A stretch of 64,000 bases of DNA from the NCBI RefSeq assembly GCF_024599795.1, contig NZ_CP102246.1:3348001-3412000 (forward strand), written 5' to 3'. The position numbers and the translations under genes are program-made. This DNA is from Enterobacter cloacae complex sp. R_G8 (lineage in GTDB: Bacteria > Pseudomonadota > Gammaproteobacteria > Enterobacterales > Enterobacteriaceae). Positions 52,685 through 63,008 of this stretch are shown in pieces. Position 1 is the stretch's first letter, and every line of letters begins with the position of its first letter. Under the pieces are notes generated by a model. The model did not search any database, was not told the DNA's origin, and worked only from the letters and a program-made list of their open reading frames with translations.

Positions 52685-53242
52685 TTATCTGCTGTAGGTT
52701 GCAGTTAACTGGGCTTTTTCCAGAACGTGACTGTTGATCATAAAACCGACCAGTGCGCCACTGGCGTTCATGTCGAGGGGCAATTTTTCTACGTTCAACG
52801 CCCAGACGGTAATCTGATAACGGTGGGGTTTGTCTCCCGCAGGTGGACATGCGCCGCCGAATCCAGAATAACCGAAATCATTACGCCCCTGCACAGCGCC
52901 AGCAGGTAATTTTTCACCATTTGGGTTACCGGCATCAGCAGGCAGCGTCGTGGTATCCGCAGGGATATTGGCTACCGTCCAGTGCCACCAGCCGCTGCCG
53001 GTGGGGGCATCCGGGTCATACACCGTGATCGCAAAACTTTTCGTACCCACTGGCGGATTTTTCCATGCCAGTTGCGGAGACTGATTACCCCCGTGGCAGC
53101 CGAATCCCTCGAATACCTGCTGTTGCGTTAAATGGCGCTCACCCGAAATATCCTGGCTGGTCATACTGAAAGGCGTCGCGGCTAAAACCTGAAAACTTAT
53201 CGCCGCCAGAGCGGCTGTTGTGATTACATTGCGCTTTTTCAT
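52685..53242 (-). CDS. Exported YbhB/YbcL-type PEBP-family protein
   Basis: 185-residue phosphatidylethanolamine-binding-protein-like (Raf kinase inhibitor-like) protein with a signal peptide (1-21, ends VLA), hence periplasmic like YbcL. Family motifs: GGNQSPQLAWKNPPVGTKSFAITVYDPDAPTGSGWWHWTVANIP and YSGFGGACPPAGDKPHRY. Two conserved Cys may pair. The function of bacterial PEBPs is poorly known. Probably co-transcribed with the AraC gene. Confidence 0.87.
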   Translation of the reverse strand: MKKRNVITTAALAAISFQVLAATPFSMTSQDISGERHLTQQQVFEGFGCHGGNQSPQLAWKNPPVGTKSFAITVYDPDAPTGSGWWHWTVANIPADTTTLPADAGNPNGEKLPAGAVQGRNDFGYSGFGGACPPAGDKPHRYQITVWALNVEKLPLDMNASGALVGFMINSHVLEKAQLTATYSR

Positions 53243-53415
53243 GGGATTTCCTTTGCTGAACCGGAAGCCCTACTCTAAAGCCTGCTGCAATGTCGTAATG
53301 TGCCTGAACGATTTGATTTTGTGCCGAAACGCTCAATGCCATCCGCAGATGATTGCGCCTTGCTGAATGTGCTACTCTACGCGCCATTTCCCTGAAATCG
53401 ACAGAACAGCAAATT

Positions 53416-54606
53416 ATGAGTGTACGTTTAGTGTTAGCCAAAGGGCGCGAGAAGTCATTACTGCGCCGTCATCCCTGGGTCTTTTCTGGCGCGGTTGCAC
53501 GTCAGGAAGGCAAAGCCAGTCTCGGTGAAACCATTGATATCGTTGACCATCAGGGTAAATGGTTAGCACGAGGCGCTTACTCCCCAGCCTCCCAGATCCG
53601 CGCGCGCGTCTGGACCTTCGACAAAGATGAAACCATCGACATCGACTTCTTCATCCGTCGTTTGCAGCAGGCGCAGCAGTGGCGCGACTGGCTGGCAAAA
53701 CGTGATGGTCTTGACAGCTACCGCCTGATTGCCGGGGAGTCCGACGGTCTGCCGGGTGTGACCATTGACCGCTTCGGTAATTTCCTGGTGCTTCAACTGT
53801 TGAGTGCTGGCGCAGAATATCAGCGTGCGGCGCTGATCAGCGCCCTGCAGTCACTGTTCCCGGAGTGCGCCATCTATGACCGCAGCGATGTGGCGGTGCG
53901 TAAAAAAGAGGGCATGGAACTGACCCAGGGCCCGGTGACCGGCGAACTGCCGCCTGCCCTGTTGCCTATCGAAGAGCACGGCATGAAGCTGCTGGTGGAT
54001 ATTCAGGGAGGTCATAAAACGGGCTATTACCTCGACCAGCGCGACAGCCGTCTGGCCACGCGTCAGTACGTTGCCGACAAACGCGTGCTCAACTGCTTCT
54101 CTTACACCGGCGGCTTTGCGGTATCGGCCCTGATGGGCGGATGTGCGCAGGTGGTCAGCGTGGATACCTCGCAAGAAGCGCTGGATGTGGCGAAACAGAA
54201 CGTTGAGCTGAACAAGCTGGATCTGAGCAAAGCCGAATTTATTCGCGACGACGTCTTCAAACTGCTGCGCAAATATCGCGACCAGGGCGAGAAGTTTGAC
54301 GTTATCGTGATGGATCCGCCTAAGTTTGTGGAGAACAAAAGCCAGCTGATGGGCGCCTGCCGCGGCTATAAAGATATCAATATGCTGGCCATTCAGCTGC
54401 TGAACCCAGGCGGCGTGCTGCTCACCTTCTCCTGTTCAGGACTGATGACCACCGATTTATTCCAAAAAATCATCGCCGATGCCGCAATAGATGCTGGTCG
54501 TGATGTACAATTTATAGAGCAGTTCCGTCAGGCAGCCGATCACCCGGTGATCGCTACCTACCCGGAAGGGCTGTATCTGAAAGGGTTTGCCTGTCGCGTC
54601 ATGTAA
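53416..54606 (+). CDS. rlmI: RlmI, 23S rRNA m5C1962 methyltransferase
   Basis: 396-residue SAM-dependent methyltransferase. N-terminal PUA domain ([23 protein letters not shown]); SAM motif [17 protein letters not shown] near residue 222; motif IV DPPKF near 301; catalytic Cys in LTFSCSGLM near 360. Length equals E. coli RlmI (YccW). The start at ATG 53416 matches the family; an upstream in-frame start has no support. Confidence 0.96.
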   Translation: MSVRLVLAKGREKSLLRRHPWVFSGAVARQEGKASLGETIDIVDHQGKWLARGAYSPASQIRARVWTFDKDETIDIDFFIRRLQQAQQWRDWLAKRDGLDSYRLIAGESDGLPGVTIDRFGNFLVLQLLSAGAEYQRAALISALQSLFPECAIYDRSDVAVRKKEGMELTQGPVTGELPPALLPIEEHGMKLLVDIQGGHKTGYYLDQRDSRLATRQYVADKRVLNCFSYTGGFAVSALMGGCAQVVSVDTSQEALDVAKQNVELNKLDLSKAEFIRDDVFKLLRKYRDQGEKFDVIVMDPPKFVENKSQLMGACRGYKDINMLAIQLLNPGGVLLTFSCSGLMTTDLFQKIIADAAIDAGRDVQFIEQFRQAADHPVIATYPEGLYLKGFACRVM

Positions 54607-54984
<378 letters not shown>

Positions 54985-54990
54985 GCGTGT

Positions 54991-55019
54991 AAAAAAAGCC
55001 CGATAACGGGCTTTTTTTT
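54991..55019. terminator. Bidirectional terminator between hspQ and yccU
   Basis: GCCCG-ATAA-CGGGC core (54998-55011) flanked by seven A and eight T, so it works on either strand. The right T-run reaches the yccU stop codon. Confidence 0.93.
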
Positions 55020-55434
55020 ATGACTTTGTCAGCCCCAGCCGGGGGATTTCGATCGCCGGACAGCGATCCATGACGACGTTCAACCCCGCATCCCGCGCCA
55101 GCACGGCGGCCTGTTCGTTAATCACACCCAACTGCATCCACAGGGTTTTCGCTCCGATGGCGATGGCCTCCTGCGCCACTCCCCATGCTGCCTCGGAATT
55201 GCGGAAGACATCCACCATATCCACCTTTTCCGGTACGTCGTTCAGCGTGGCGTATCCAGGCTGGCCCAGTAAGGTTTTACCGGCCACTTTCGGTGACACA
55301 GGGATGACGTGGTAGCCCTGATCGAGAAGGTACTTCATCACCCGATAGCTTGGACGATCCGGTTTATCGCTCGCCCCCACCAGCGCAATGGTGCATGTGG
55401 ACGTCAAAATCTCGGCAATATCATTCTCTTTCAT
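55018..55434 (-). CDS. yccU: YccU, CoA-binding domain protein
   Basis: 138-residue Rossmann-like CoA_binding_2 protein, with the nucleotide loop in [23 protein letters not shown] and [11 protein letters not shown] at the end. Function not established. ATG 55434 lies six bases after AGGAGG and fits E. coli YccU; the in-frame ATG at 55440 directly abuts that site. Confidence 0.94.
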   Translation of the reverse strand: MKENDIAEILTSTCTIALVGASDKPDRPSYRVMKYLLDQGYHVIPVSPKVAGKTLLGQPGYATLNDVPEKVDMVDVFRNSEAAWGVAQEAIAIGAKTLWMQLGVINEQAAVLARDAGLNVVMDRCPAIEIPRLGLTKS

Positions 55435-55607
55435 GCTCATCCTCCTGGCTTTTTAACAAGTGTATGTCAAAGCGCACATCTCAACCATCCATCCCATACA
55501 GATGCATGAGGGCAAAAGACCATAATATGTCTATATGTTAGTAAACATGATTATCGACAAATTTAGATACATTATTGCGGTAAACGTATTATCGACAGGA
55601 GCCCCCT

Positions 55608-56270
55608 ATGAAAACCGGCATTGCCACTGCTGTGATCGCGTTAGTGATGCCGGTTTGCGTCTTTGCAACCACGCTTCGGCTCTCTCCCGATATCGATCTG
55701 CTGGTGCTGGACGGGAAAAAAGTCTCCAGTTCGTTATTACGCGGCGCTGACAGCATTGAGCTGGATAACGGCCCTCACCAGGTGGTGTTTAGGGTGGAGA
55801 AAACCATCCGACTCGCTAACCATGAACAACGGATGTACCTCTCTCCCCCGCTGATTGTCAGCTTTAACACCCGGCAGGTCAGCCAGGTGAACTTTAATTT
55901 GCCGCGTCTGGAAACGGAGAAAGAGTCTGCGACGTTTGACGCCTCGCCGCGTGTGGAACTGGTGGATGGAGAGGCCATGCCGATCCCGGTGAAGCTGGAT
56001 ATTCTGGCACTGACCTCATCACCGAAGGGCAATGATTATGAGGCCGCAACTCAGGCCTATAACAAAGCGGGTAAACGCGCCTCGCTGCCCCAGTTTGCCA
56101 CCATGATGGCTGACGACAGCACGCTGTTGTCCGGCGTATCAGAACTGGATGTGATTCCCCCTCAATCCCAGACGCTGACGGAACAACGGCTGAAATTCTG
56201 GTTCCAGCAGGCCGATCAGGATACGCGAGCCCGTTTTTTACAGTGGGTGAAGCAACAACCTTCGTCGTGA
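55608..56270 (+). CDS. yccT: YccT, DUF2057 periplasmic protein (CsgI)
   Basis: 220-residue exported protein, signal peptide 1-20 ending VFA, then [24 protein letters not shown]2057 family. In E. coli/Salmonella YccT (CsgI) inhibits curli fibre assembly. ATG 55608 follows ACAGGAG. Neighbour order yccU-yccT-mgsA is conserved. Confidence 0.93.
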   Translation: MKTGIATAVIALVMPVCVFATTLRLSPDIDLLVLDGKKVSSSLLRGADSIELDNGPHQVVFRVEKTIRLANHEQRMYLSPPLIVSFNTRQVSQVNFNLPRLETEKESATFDASPRVELVDGEAMPIPVKLDILALTSSPKGNDYEAATQAYNKAGKRASLPQFATMMADDSTLLSGVSELDVIPPQSQTLTEQRLKFWFQQADQDTRARFLQWVKQQPSS

Positions 56271-56350
56271 GCCACATTTTTTTCGCCTTTCTCTTGCAGC
56301 CTCAGGCGGTTCCCGTCATCGTGTAGCCAGTTAACCTGATGGATATGATT

Positions 56351-56809
56351 ATGGAACTGACAACACGCACGCTACCGGAACGCAAACACATTGCTCTGGT
56401 TGCGCACGATCACTGTAAACAAATGCTGCTTAACTGGGTTCGCCGCCATCAGTCCTTGCTGGAAAAGCACGCCCTCTCGGCGACGGGCACCACCGGTAAC
56501 CTGATCCACCGTGAAACAGGCCTGGAAGTGAATGCCATGCTGAGCGGCCCGATGGGCGGCGATCAGCAGGTAGGCGCACAGATTTCTGAGGGGAAAATTG
56601 ATGTTCTGATTTTCTTCTGGGATCCGCTGAATGCGGTCCCGCATGACCCGGACGTGAAAGCGCTGCTGCGCCTCGCCACCGTCTGGAATATTCCGGTGGC
56701 GACAAACCTGTCGACGGCGGATTTCATCATTGAATCACCGCAGTTTAACTCGCCGGTTGAGATCCTGATCCCGGATTATCAGCGTTATCTTTCCGACAGA
56801 CTGAAGTAG
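56351..56809 (+). CDS. mgsA: MgsA, methylglyoxal synthase
   Basis: 152-residue enzyme converting dihydroxyacetone phosphate to methylglyoxal and phosphate. Catalytic Asp lies in [12 protein letters not shown] and in [22 protein letters not shown] supplies phosphate-site residues. Length and sequence follow E. coli. The start at 56351 (MELTTRTLP) is the family start; an ATG at 56339 is in frame. Confidence 0.97.
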   Translation: MELTTRTLPERKHIALVAHDHCKQMLLNWVRRHQSLLEKHALSATGTTGNLIHRETGLEVNAMLSGPMGGDQQVGAQISEGKIDVLIFFWDPLNAVPHDPDVKALLRLATVWNIPVATNLSTADFIIESPQFNSPVEILIPDYQRYLSDRLK

Positions 56810-56815
56810 CGTTAT

Positions 56816-56885
56816 GCCCGGCGGCGCTACGCTTGCACGGGACGGCGTGTTTTGCAGGCCGGGTCAGGCGAAGCCGCCACCCGGC
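56816..56885. repeat. Paired REP-like elements (BIME) between mgsA and helD
   Basis: GCCCGGCGGCGCTACGC... ACGGG from 56816 and an opposed unit GCCGGGTCAGGC...CACCCGGC (56858-56885). Two facing units with a short linker are typical of bacterial interspersed mosaic elements at convergent gene ends. Confidence 0.75.
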
Positions 56886-56892
56886 AATCCCG

Positions 56893-58947
56893 CTACGGCT
56901 TGCGCGCCACCGGCACATCAATACTCTTCAGAATATCGACAAACACTGACGGCTCCTCTTTGTTGAACAGCAGCCACACGCGATGACGCGCGCGGGTGAT
57001 CGCCACGTACAGCAATCGCCGCTCTTCGGCGTCCGGGAAATCTTCCGGTACCGGCAGTAAGGCTTCCTCCATCACCGACTCACGGGCAGGCGCGGGGAAT
57101 CCATCGCTCCCCTCTTTCAGCCCGACCACAATGACATAGTCGGCCTGCTGGCCTTTACTTGCGTGGATGGTCATAAAATCAAGCTGCAGCTTCGGCCAGC
57201 GAGTCGCCGCTTTCTCCAGCGCCGCCGGTTTAAGATGGTGATAACGCGCCAGCACCAGAATACGTTCATCAGGCTTTGCGTAACCGCTGAGTTTGTCCAG
57301 CAGCGGCTCAAGCTGGTCATCCGCCAGCAGGGTCACAGCTTTTTTATCTCCCGCTCTCAGACTGTTGAGCGGCTTGGCCAACTGATGGGGGTTCTGCTGG
57401 ATAAAGCGGTTAGCGATTTCACCAATTCGGGAGTTGAAGCGGTAAGTCGTGTCCAGATCGCTACGATCGCCTTCGCCAAAATAGTGATGGAACGCGGTGG
57501 TCAATGAAAGCTGCGCGCCGCTAAAGCGGTAGATGGCCTGCCAGTCATCCCCGACGGCAAACAGAGAGGTATGTTTATTTTGTGCCCGTAATGCCGAAAG
57601 CAGTGCAGCACGCTGCGGGGAGATATCCTGGAACTCATCCACCAGAATATGTTTCCACGGGCTGACAAAACGCCCCTTCTCCAGAATGATGATGGCCTGA
57701 TGGATAAGACCTGAGAAATCAACGGCGTTTTCCTCCTTCAGCGCCGTTTTCCAGGCTTTCAACAGCGGGGCCATCAGCTTGACCCGCTTTGAAAACAGGG
57801 CGCGAACAGACTCCGGCGCGCTTTCAATCATCTCCGCCTGCGATCCGCCATGCATCCGCATCAGACTCACCCAGCGGTCAAGACGCGAGCCGAGCCGACG
57901 CGCCAGCTTTTCATCCTGCCAGAAGCTGCCTTCAGGCACCTCCCAGTTGAGCTCCTCTTCCAGCCACTGCCGCCACCCTTTCGCCTGTGCTTTTTTCTCG
58001 CTGCACTGCTGGCGCCACGTTTTAATAAACAGGGCCTGACGCGCCTGGGTGTCGTTTTCCAGTTTACTGATGGACGGGACTTTTTTGCTGCCCTGCTGAA
58101 TGATGTGCAGCGCAAGGGCATGGAAGGTTCGCGCGGTGATATCCCGGGTGTGTAGCCGTTCCTGAATGCGTTCGTCCATCTCCTGCGCCGCCTTGCGACC
58201 AAACGCCAGCAGCAGGATCTGATCGGCGACGGCCTCACCCGTTGTCAGCAACCACCCCGCCCGCGCAACCAGCACGGACGTTTTACCGCTCCCGGCACCC
58301 GCAAGCACCAGCAGCGATTGTTCGCCGTTAACCACGGCGCGAGCCTGAGCAGGATTCAGCGGTGAAGACTCCACTGTGCTGAAGAAATCGGCGTAGCGGG
58401 TGAGCATTTCGTCAGTCCACGCCTGATTATGCGCCAGCCGGCTCTTGTCTGCGTCGCTCAGCCAGGCCTGACACTGGCGCCAGGCGTCACGACAATTGTC
58501 GAATTCATTAAGGCGCGTCACCGGTAACGGTAGCGCCGTGAGCGCCTGCCTGATCTTTTGTTGCAGCCCGGCGGTCTGCTGACGGGTCAGCCACGTTTGT
58601 TGGGCATGACTCTGCGCAATATCATTCAGCACCTGCTGCAGGACTTGCGCGGCAATCACGCTCATATCGTGACTCCACTGCTGCCAGAGCTGGTTCAGAT
58701 GATGATGAAAACGCTGGGTTTCGCCCCACTCCGTGCCATGAAGACGCACGACTTTATCGGCAGGCAACACAAATTCCAGTTCACCCCATACCAGCCCGCG
58801 CTTGCAGTGGATGGCCAGGAGCTGATTGAACGGAATAAGGTATTCGTGGCGTTCCCCGGAGACTTTCACTCCCGCGTTGAGGAGGACAACCTTGTCGTAC
58901 GGGTGTTGCGCCAGGCGTTTGCCCATTGAAGTTGCTTTCAGTTCCAT
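56893..58947 (-). CDS. helD: HelD, DNA helicase IV
   Basis: 684-residue SF1 UvrD-like 3'-5' helicase, the E. coli length. Walker A LVLAGAGSGKTSVLVARAGW near residue 217; Walker B ILVDEFQDISPQRAALLSAL; motif III SLFAVGDDWQAIYRFSGA; C-terminal ATP motif VAITRARHRVWLL. The N-terminal ~200 residues are the helicase IV-specific domain. ATG 58947 begins MELKATSMG. Divergent from yccF. Confidence 0.96.
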   Translation of the reverse strand: MELKATSMGKRLAQHPYDKVVLLNAGVKVSGERHEYLIPFNQLLAIHCKRGLVWGELEFVLPADKVVRLHGTEWGETQRFHHHLNQLWQQWSHDMSVIAAQVLQQVLNDIAQSHAQQTWLTRQQTAGLQQKIRQALTALPLPVTRLNEFDNCRDAWRQCQAWLSDADKSRLAHNQAWTDEMLTRYADFFSTVESSPLNPAQARAVVNGEQSLLVLAGAGSGKTSVLVARAGWLLTTGEAVADQILLLAFGRKAAQEMDERIQERLHTRDITARTFHALALHIIQQGSKKVPSISKLENDTQARQALFIKTWRQQCSEKKAQAKGWRQWLEEELNWEVPEGSFWQDEKLARRLGSRLDRWVSLMRMHGGSQAEMIESAPESVRALFSKRVKLMAPLLKAWKTALKEENAVDFSGLIHQAIIILEKGRFVSPWKHILVDEFQDISPQRAALLSALRAQNKHTSLFAVGDDWQAIYRFSGAQLSLTTAFHHYFGEGDRSDLDTTYRFNSRIGEIANRFIQQNPHQLAKPLNSLRAGDKKAVTLLADDQLEPLLDKLSGYAKPDERILVLARYHHLKPAALEKAATRWPKLQLDFMTIHASKGQQADYVIVVGLKEGSDGFPAPARESVMEEALLPVPEDFPDAEERRLLYVAITRARHRVWLLFNKEEPSVFVDILKSIDVPVARKP

Positions 58948-59069
58948 ATCCAGCCGGATCCACGAAGAGATAATTGCCTGATAGTTTAACTGCCAGTTTT
59001 AAGGTGCTCCAGCCTAAAAAAACGTTACAATCATTGGGCGTTAATTTTATCGAAAGGAAGTGAGGGTTT

Positions 59070-59516
59070 ATGCGTACCGTTCTGAATGTGTTGAATTTTG
59101 TGCTGGGCGGTTTTGCCACCACCCTTTCCTGGCTTTTTGCCACTCTGGTGAGCATCGTCCTGATTTTTACGCTTCCCCTGACCCGCTCCTGCTGGGAAAT
59201 CACCAAACTCTCCTTTATCCCTTACGGGAATGAAGCCGTTCACGTCGACGAACTGAACCCGGAGAGCAAAAGCGCACTGATGAACACGGGTGGAACCGTG
59301 CTGAACATCCTGTGGCTGATTTTCTTCGGCTGGTGGCTGTGTGTGATGCATATTTTTGCCGGCATAGCCCAGTGCATCACGATCATTGGTATTCCGGTGG
59401 GGATCGCGAACTTTAAGATCGCCGCCATCGCTCTGTGGCCTGTCGGGCGCAGGGTTGTTCCGGTCGAAGTGGCCCAGGCGGCGCGTGAAGCGAATGCACG
59501 TCGTCGTTTTCAGTGA
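59070..59516 (+). CDS. yccF: YccF, inner-membrane protein
   Basis: 148-residue protein with three or four hydrophobic segments and two repeated YccF domains (VLNVLNFVLGGFATTLSWLF; VLNILWLIFFGWWLCVMHIFAGI). Function unknown. ATG 59070 after AAGGAAG. yccS starts 19 bases after its stop, an operon conserved in E. coli. Confidence 0.94.
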   Translation: MRTVLNVLNFVLGGFATTLSWLFATLVSIVLIFTLPLTRSCWEITKLSFIPYGNEAVHVDELNPESKSALMNTGGTVLNILWLIFFGWWLCVMHIFAGIAQCITIIGIPVGIANFKIAAIALWPVGRRVVPVEVAQAAREANARRRFQ

Positions 59517-59535
59517 TTAAGGACTGGCCGCGTCT

Positions 59536-61698
59536 ATGCTAAGCCCACTGCTTCGCCGTTACACCTGGAACAGCTCCTGGCTCTATAACGTCAGGATTTT
59601 TATCGCACTTTGCGGCACGGTTGCCCTGCCGTGGTGGCTGAACGATGTCAAGCTCACCATTCCGCTCACGCTGGGGGTGGTTGCGGGGGCGCTGGCGGAT
59701 CTGGACGATCGCCTTGCCGGGCGTCTGCGTAATCTGGTTATTACTCTCGTCTGCTTTTTTATTGCCTCCGCGTCCGTGGAGTTGCTGTTCCCGTGGCCGT
59801 GGCTGTTCGCTTTAGGCCTTACGCTTTCCACCAGCGGGTTTATTTTGCTGGGTGGGCTGGGACAGCGCTATGCCACCATCGCGTTTGGCGCCCTGCTGAT
59901 TGCCATTTACACCATGCTGGGCGTTTCCCTTTACGACCAATGGTACCAGCAACCTGTTCTGCTGTTGCTGGGGGCCATCTGGTATAACCTGCTGACGTTA
60001 ACCGGTCATCTGATCTTCCCGGTACGCCCTCTGCAGGATAATCTTGCCCGCAGCTACGAGCAGTTGGCCCACTACCTTGAGCTAAAATCCCGGTTGTTCG
60101 ACCCGGATATCGAAGAGGAGAGCCAGGCGCCGCTCTACGACCTGGCACTGGCAAACGGCCAGCTGGTCGCCACGCTTAACCAGACCAAAGCCTCGCTGCT
60201 CACTCGCCTGCGGGGCGACCGGGGACAGCGAGGGACACGCAGAACGCTGCACTATTACTTTGCTGCCCAGGATATTCATGAACGCGCCAGCTCGTCGCAT
60301 GTGCAGTATGCCGCCCTGCGTGAGAAGTTCCGCTACAGCGACGTCATGTTCCGCTTCCAGCGCCTGCTGTCCATGCAGTCCCAGGCGTGCCAGCAGCTGG
60401 CACGCTCCATTCTGCTGCGTACGCCCTATCAACACGATCCGCGCTTTGAGCGCGTTTTCAGCCATCTCGATGCGGCCATTGACCGCGTGCGAGCCAGCGG
60501 TACATCGCCGGAGCATATAAAAGCGTTGGGATTTCTGCTCAATAACCTGCGGGCGATTGATGCTCAGCTGGCAACCATTGAATCTGAGCAGGCAATGGCG
60601 CTGCCGGGTAATGAGGCGGACAGCCAGCTTGCGGATGACAGCGTGCACAGTTTCAGCGATATGTGGCTCCGGCTAAGCCGCAACTTTACGCCGGAATCTG
60701 CCCTGTTTCGCCATGCGGTACGCATGTCGCTGGTGCTGTGCGTGGGCTACGCCTTTATTCAGATCACCGGTTTACACCATGGATACTGGATCCTGCTGAC
60801 CAGTCTGTTCGTCTGCCAGCCGAACTATAACGCCACCCGACACCGGCTTGCGCTGCGTATTATCGGCACGCTGGTGGGGGTCGCAATCGGGCTACCGGTG
60901 CTCTATTTCGTCCCCTCGGTGGAGGGCCAGCTGATCCTGATCGTGATCACCGGGGTGCTGTTCTTCGCCTTTCGTAACGTGCAGTACGCCCACGCGACGA
61001 TGTTCATCACCCTGCTGGTGCTACTCTGCTTTAACCTGCTGGGTGAAGGGTTTGAAGTTGCCCTGCCCCGCGTGATCGATACGCTGCTCGGCTGTGCCAT
61101 CGCCTGGGCGGCAGTGAGTTTTATCTGGCCGGACTGGCGTTTTCGTAATTTGCCGCGCGTCCTGGACAGGGCAATGAATGCCAACTGCCGGTACCTGGAT
61201 GCCATTCTTGAACAGTATCACCAGGGACGCGATAACCGTCTGGCTTACCGCATTGCCCGACGCGATGCGCATAACAGCGATGCTGAACTGGCTTCCGTAG
61301 TCTCTAATATGTCAACGGAGCCGCGCGCCACGGCAGAAATTCGTGAAACGGCTTTCCGCCTGCTGTGCCTGAACCATACCTTCACCAGCTATATCTCTAC
61401 GCTCGGTGCCCACCGCGAAAAACTGACAAACCCGGGTATCCTTGCCTTGCTGGATGATGCTGTCTGCTATGTCGATGATGCGCTACACCACCGCCCAGCC
61501 GATCAACCGCGTGTCCAGCAGGCACTGGATGAACTGGCTCAACGGATTGCGCATCTTGACCCAGGAAACGACAGCAAAGCGCCGCTGGTTCTCCAGCAGA
61601 TTGGTCTGCTTATCGCTCTGCTGCCAGAAATTTGCCGACTGCAACAGCAAATCGCTACCTGGAGGAGCGATTCTCCTGTGGCTCAGGCAGCGCATTAA
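59536..61698 (+). CDS. yccS: YccS, FUSC-family inner-membrane transporter
   Basis: 720-residue putative efflux-type protein with two clusters of about five to six helices (residues ~15-145 and ~400-520) separated by a soluble domain, the YccS/YhfK layout related to aromatic acid exporters (AaeB). No substrate known. ATG 59536 begins MLSPLLRRYTWNSSWLY. Its last 44 bases overlap the convergent sxy gene. Confidence 0.94.
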   Translation: MLSPLLRRYTWNSSWLYNVRIFIALCGTVALPWWLNDVKLTIPLTLGVVAGALADLDDRLAGRLRNLVITLVCFFIASASVELLFPWPWLFALGLTLSTSGFILLGGLGQRYATIAFGALLIAIYTMLGVSLYDQWYQQPVLLLLGAIWYNLLTLTGHLIFPVRPLQDNLARSYEQLAHYLELKSRLFDPDIEEESQAPLYDLALANGQLVATLNQTKASLLTRLRGDRGQRGTRRTLHYYFAAQDIHERASSSHVQYAALREKFRYSDVMFRFQRLLSMQSQACQQLARSILLRTPYQHDPRFERVFSHLDAAIDRVRASGTSPEHIKALGFLLNNLRAIDAQLATIESEQAMALPGNEADSQLADDSVHSFSDMWLRLSRNFTPESALFRHAVRMSLVLCVGYAFIQITGLHHGYWILLTSLFVCQPNYNATRHRLALRIIGTLVGVAIGLPVLYFVPSVEGQLILIVITGVLFFAFRNVQYAHATMFITLLVLLCFNLLGEGFEVALPRVIDTLLGCAIAWAAVSFIWPDWRFRNLPRVLDRAMNANCRYLDAILEQYHQGRDNRLAYRIARRDAHNSDAELASVVSNMSTEPRATAEIRETAFRLLCLNHTFTSYISTLGAHREKLTNPGILALLDDAVCYVDDALHHRPADQPRVQQALDELAQRIAHLDPGNDSKAPLVLQQIGLLIALLPEICRLQQQIATWRSDSPVAQAAH

Positions 61699-62281
61699 AC
61701 CACTCCGTCAGCTCCCGGCGAATCTCCGCCGGGAGTGCCGCTTCATGCAGGCCCTCAATAGCCCCTTCCAGGGCAAACAGTACTTTAATACTGAGCGCTT
61801 TATTTTTTGCCCGCAGCTTTAGCCAGCTCGTTCTGGCTCCCAGCGACCGGAGGGTATCTTCGTTGGTAATCCCGGCTTCACAGAGCAGGACTTCCAGCTG
61901 AAAAGTCAGGTTGGGCAGATCCTTAAGCCGGTTTCGCTGGTAGCGCTGTATGCGCTCTTTACGCGCGGCATTAAGCGCGTAAGAGGAAAGCTGAAGCAAC
62001 CGCTCCCGGTCCTGCCAGAGTCCGTCATCCACACGATAGTAGTTAAGCAGGATCGGACGGCCGCGTTTCATTAAGGTCAAAAAGGAGGATCCGTTTTTGA
62101 CACAGTACTTTGCACTTTCCTCACAGGCGCGAAGGTAAAGCTCACCGTCTGACACCATGGCAAACACCGCTTCATCGACGGCCAGGGTATAGCCACCAAA
62201 AAGCGCACGATGATGAATTTCTCCTAATGGAGAGAGGTATTCCTGGGATTTATAAATCCGTTCATAAGATATCTTTTTCAT
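61655..62281 (-). CDS. sxy: Sxy/TfoX, competence coactivator
   Basis: 208-residue TfoX protein. N-terminal TfoX_N (LFGGYTLAVDEAVFAMVSDGELYLRA) and C-terminal TfoX_C (DLPNLTFQLEVLLCEAGITNEDTLRSLGA) domains. In E. coli it works with CRP at CRP-S sites to induce DNA-uptake genes. ATG 62281. Upstream is a perfect 14-bp palindrome of unknown role. The 3' end overlaps yccS on the other strand by 44 bases. Confidence 0.95.
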   Translation of the reverse strand: MKKISYERIYKSQEYLSPLGEIHHRALFGGYTLAVDEAVFAMVSDGELYLRACEESAKYCVKNGSSFLTLMKRGRPILLNYYRVDDGLWQDRERLLQLSSYALNAARKERIQRYQRNRLKDLPNLTFQLEVLLCEAGITNEDTLRSLGARTSWLKLRAKNKALSIKVLFALEGAIEGLHEAALPAEIRRELTEWFNALPEPQENRSSR

Positions 62282-62325
62282 GATATTTCCATTAAAAATC
62301 AGATATTAACGACGACATTTCTTAC

Positions 62326-62339
62326 TAACGGATCCGTTA
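62326..62339. promoter_or_regulatory. Perfect palindrome upstream of sxy
   Basis: TAACGGATCCGTTA, a 14-bp perfect dyad 45 bases before the sxy ATG on its minus strand. It could be an operator or a leader hairpin. It is not a CRP consensus. Confidence 0.4.
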
Positions 62340-62458
62340 ACAGGAAAATAGGCAACTTATTGCCGATGAGCAAGATGATTTTTTCAGGTTCGCCAGGAAT
62401 GAATGAATTTTGCGAGTCGCTTTCCGAAATTGAGGTTGATCTTTATGCATACAGGGGT

Positions 62459-62478
62459 TACTGTATATTCATACAGTA
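62459..62478. promoter_or_regulatory. LexA box of sulA
   Basis: TACTGTATATTCATACAGTA, a full CTGT-N8-ACAG SOS box with the extended TACTG/CAGTA arms, 20 bases before the sulA ATG. Tight LexA repression is expected. A -35-like TTGATC lies near 62435. Confidence 0.95.
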
Positions 62479-62498
62479 ACTACAGGGCTGGAATGATT

Positions 62499-63008
62499 AT
62501 GTACACTTCAGGCTATGCAAATCGCTCAACATCTTTCTCTTCTACCGCTGGCGATGTCGCACAGAACGCCGTCGGGCGTGTTTCGACAGGGCTTATCAGT
62601 GAAGTGGTTTATCGTGAAGACCAGCCCCTGTTGACCCAACTTCTGTTACTGCCGCTATTGCAGCAGCTTGGTCAGCAATCGCGCTGGCAGCTCTGGCTAA
62701 CGCCGCAGCAGAAACTGAGCCGGGAATGGGTTCAGTCTGCAGGCCTGCCGCTGACGAAAGTCATGCAAATTAATCAGCTCTCTCCCTGCGATACGGTTGA
62801 GTCGATGATCCGGGCATTACGTACAGGAAATTACAGCGTGGTGATTGGATGGTTATCAGACGAATTGACGGAGCAGGAACATTTTCGTCTCACCGAAGCG
62901 GCAGAAGAAGGCAATGCGATCGGCTTTATCATGCGCCCGGTTCGCCAGGATTCTTACCGCAGAGGACAACTTTCTGGGCTAAAAATTCACTCAAATTTGT
63001 ATCACTGA
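62499..63008 (+). CDS. sulA: SulA, SOS cell-division inhibitor
   Basis: 169-residue FtsZ inhibitor. [15 protein letters not shown] at the start, then the conserved [34 protein letters not shown] and C-terminal LKIHSNLYH, the Lon recognition tail. Start at ATG 62499 agrees with E. coli length; an upstream in-frame ATG runs through the LexA box and is rejected. Residues ~17-28 are the most diverged from E. coli. Confidence 0.97.
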   Translation: MYTSGYANRSTSFSSTAGDVAQNAVGRVSTGLISEVVYREDQPLLTQLLLLPLLQQLGQQSRWQLWLTPQQKLSREWVQSAGLPLTKVMQINQLSPCDTVESMIRALRTGNYSVVIGWLSDELTEQEHFRLTEAAEEGNAIGFIMRPVRQDSYRRGQLSGLKIHSNLYH

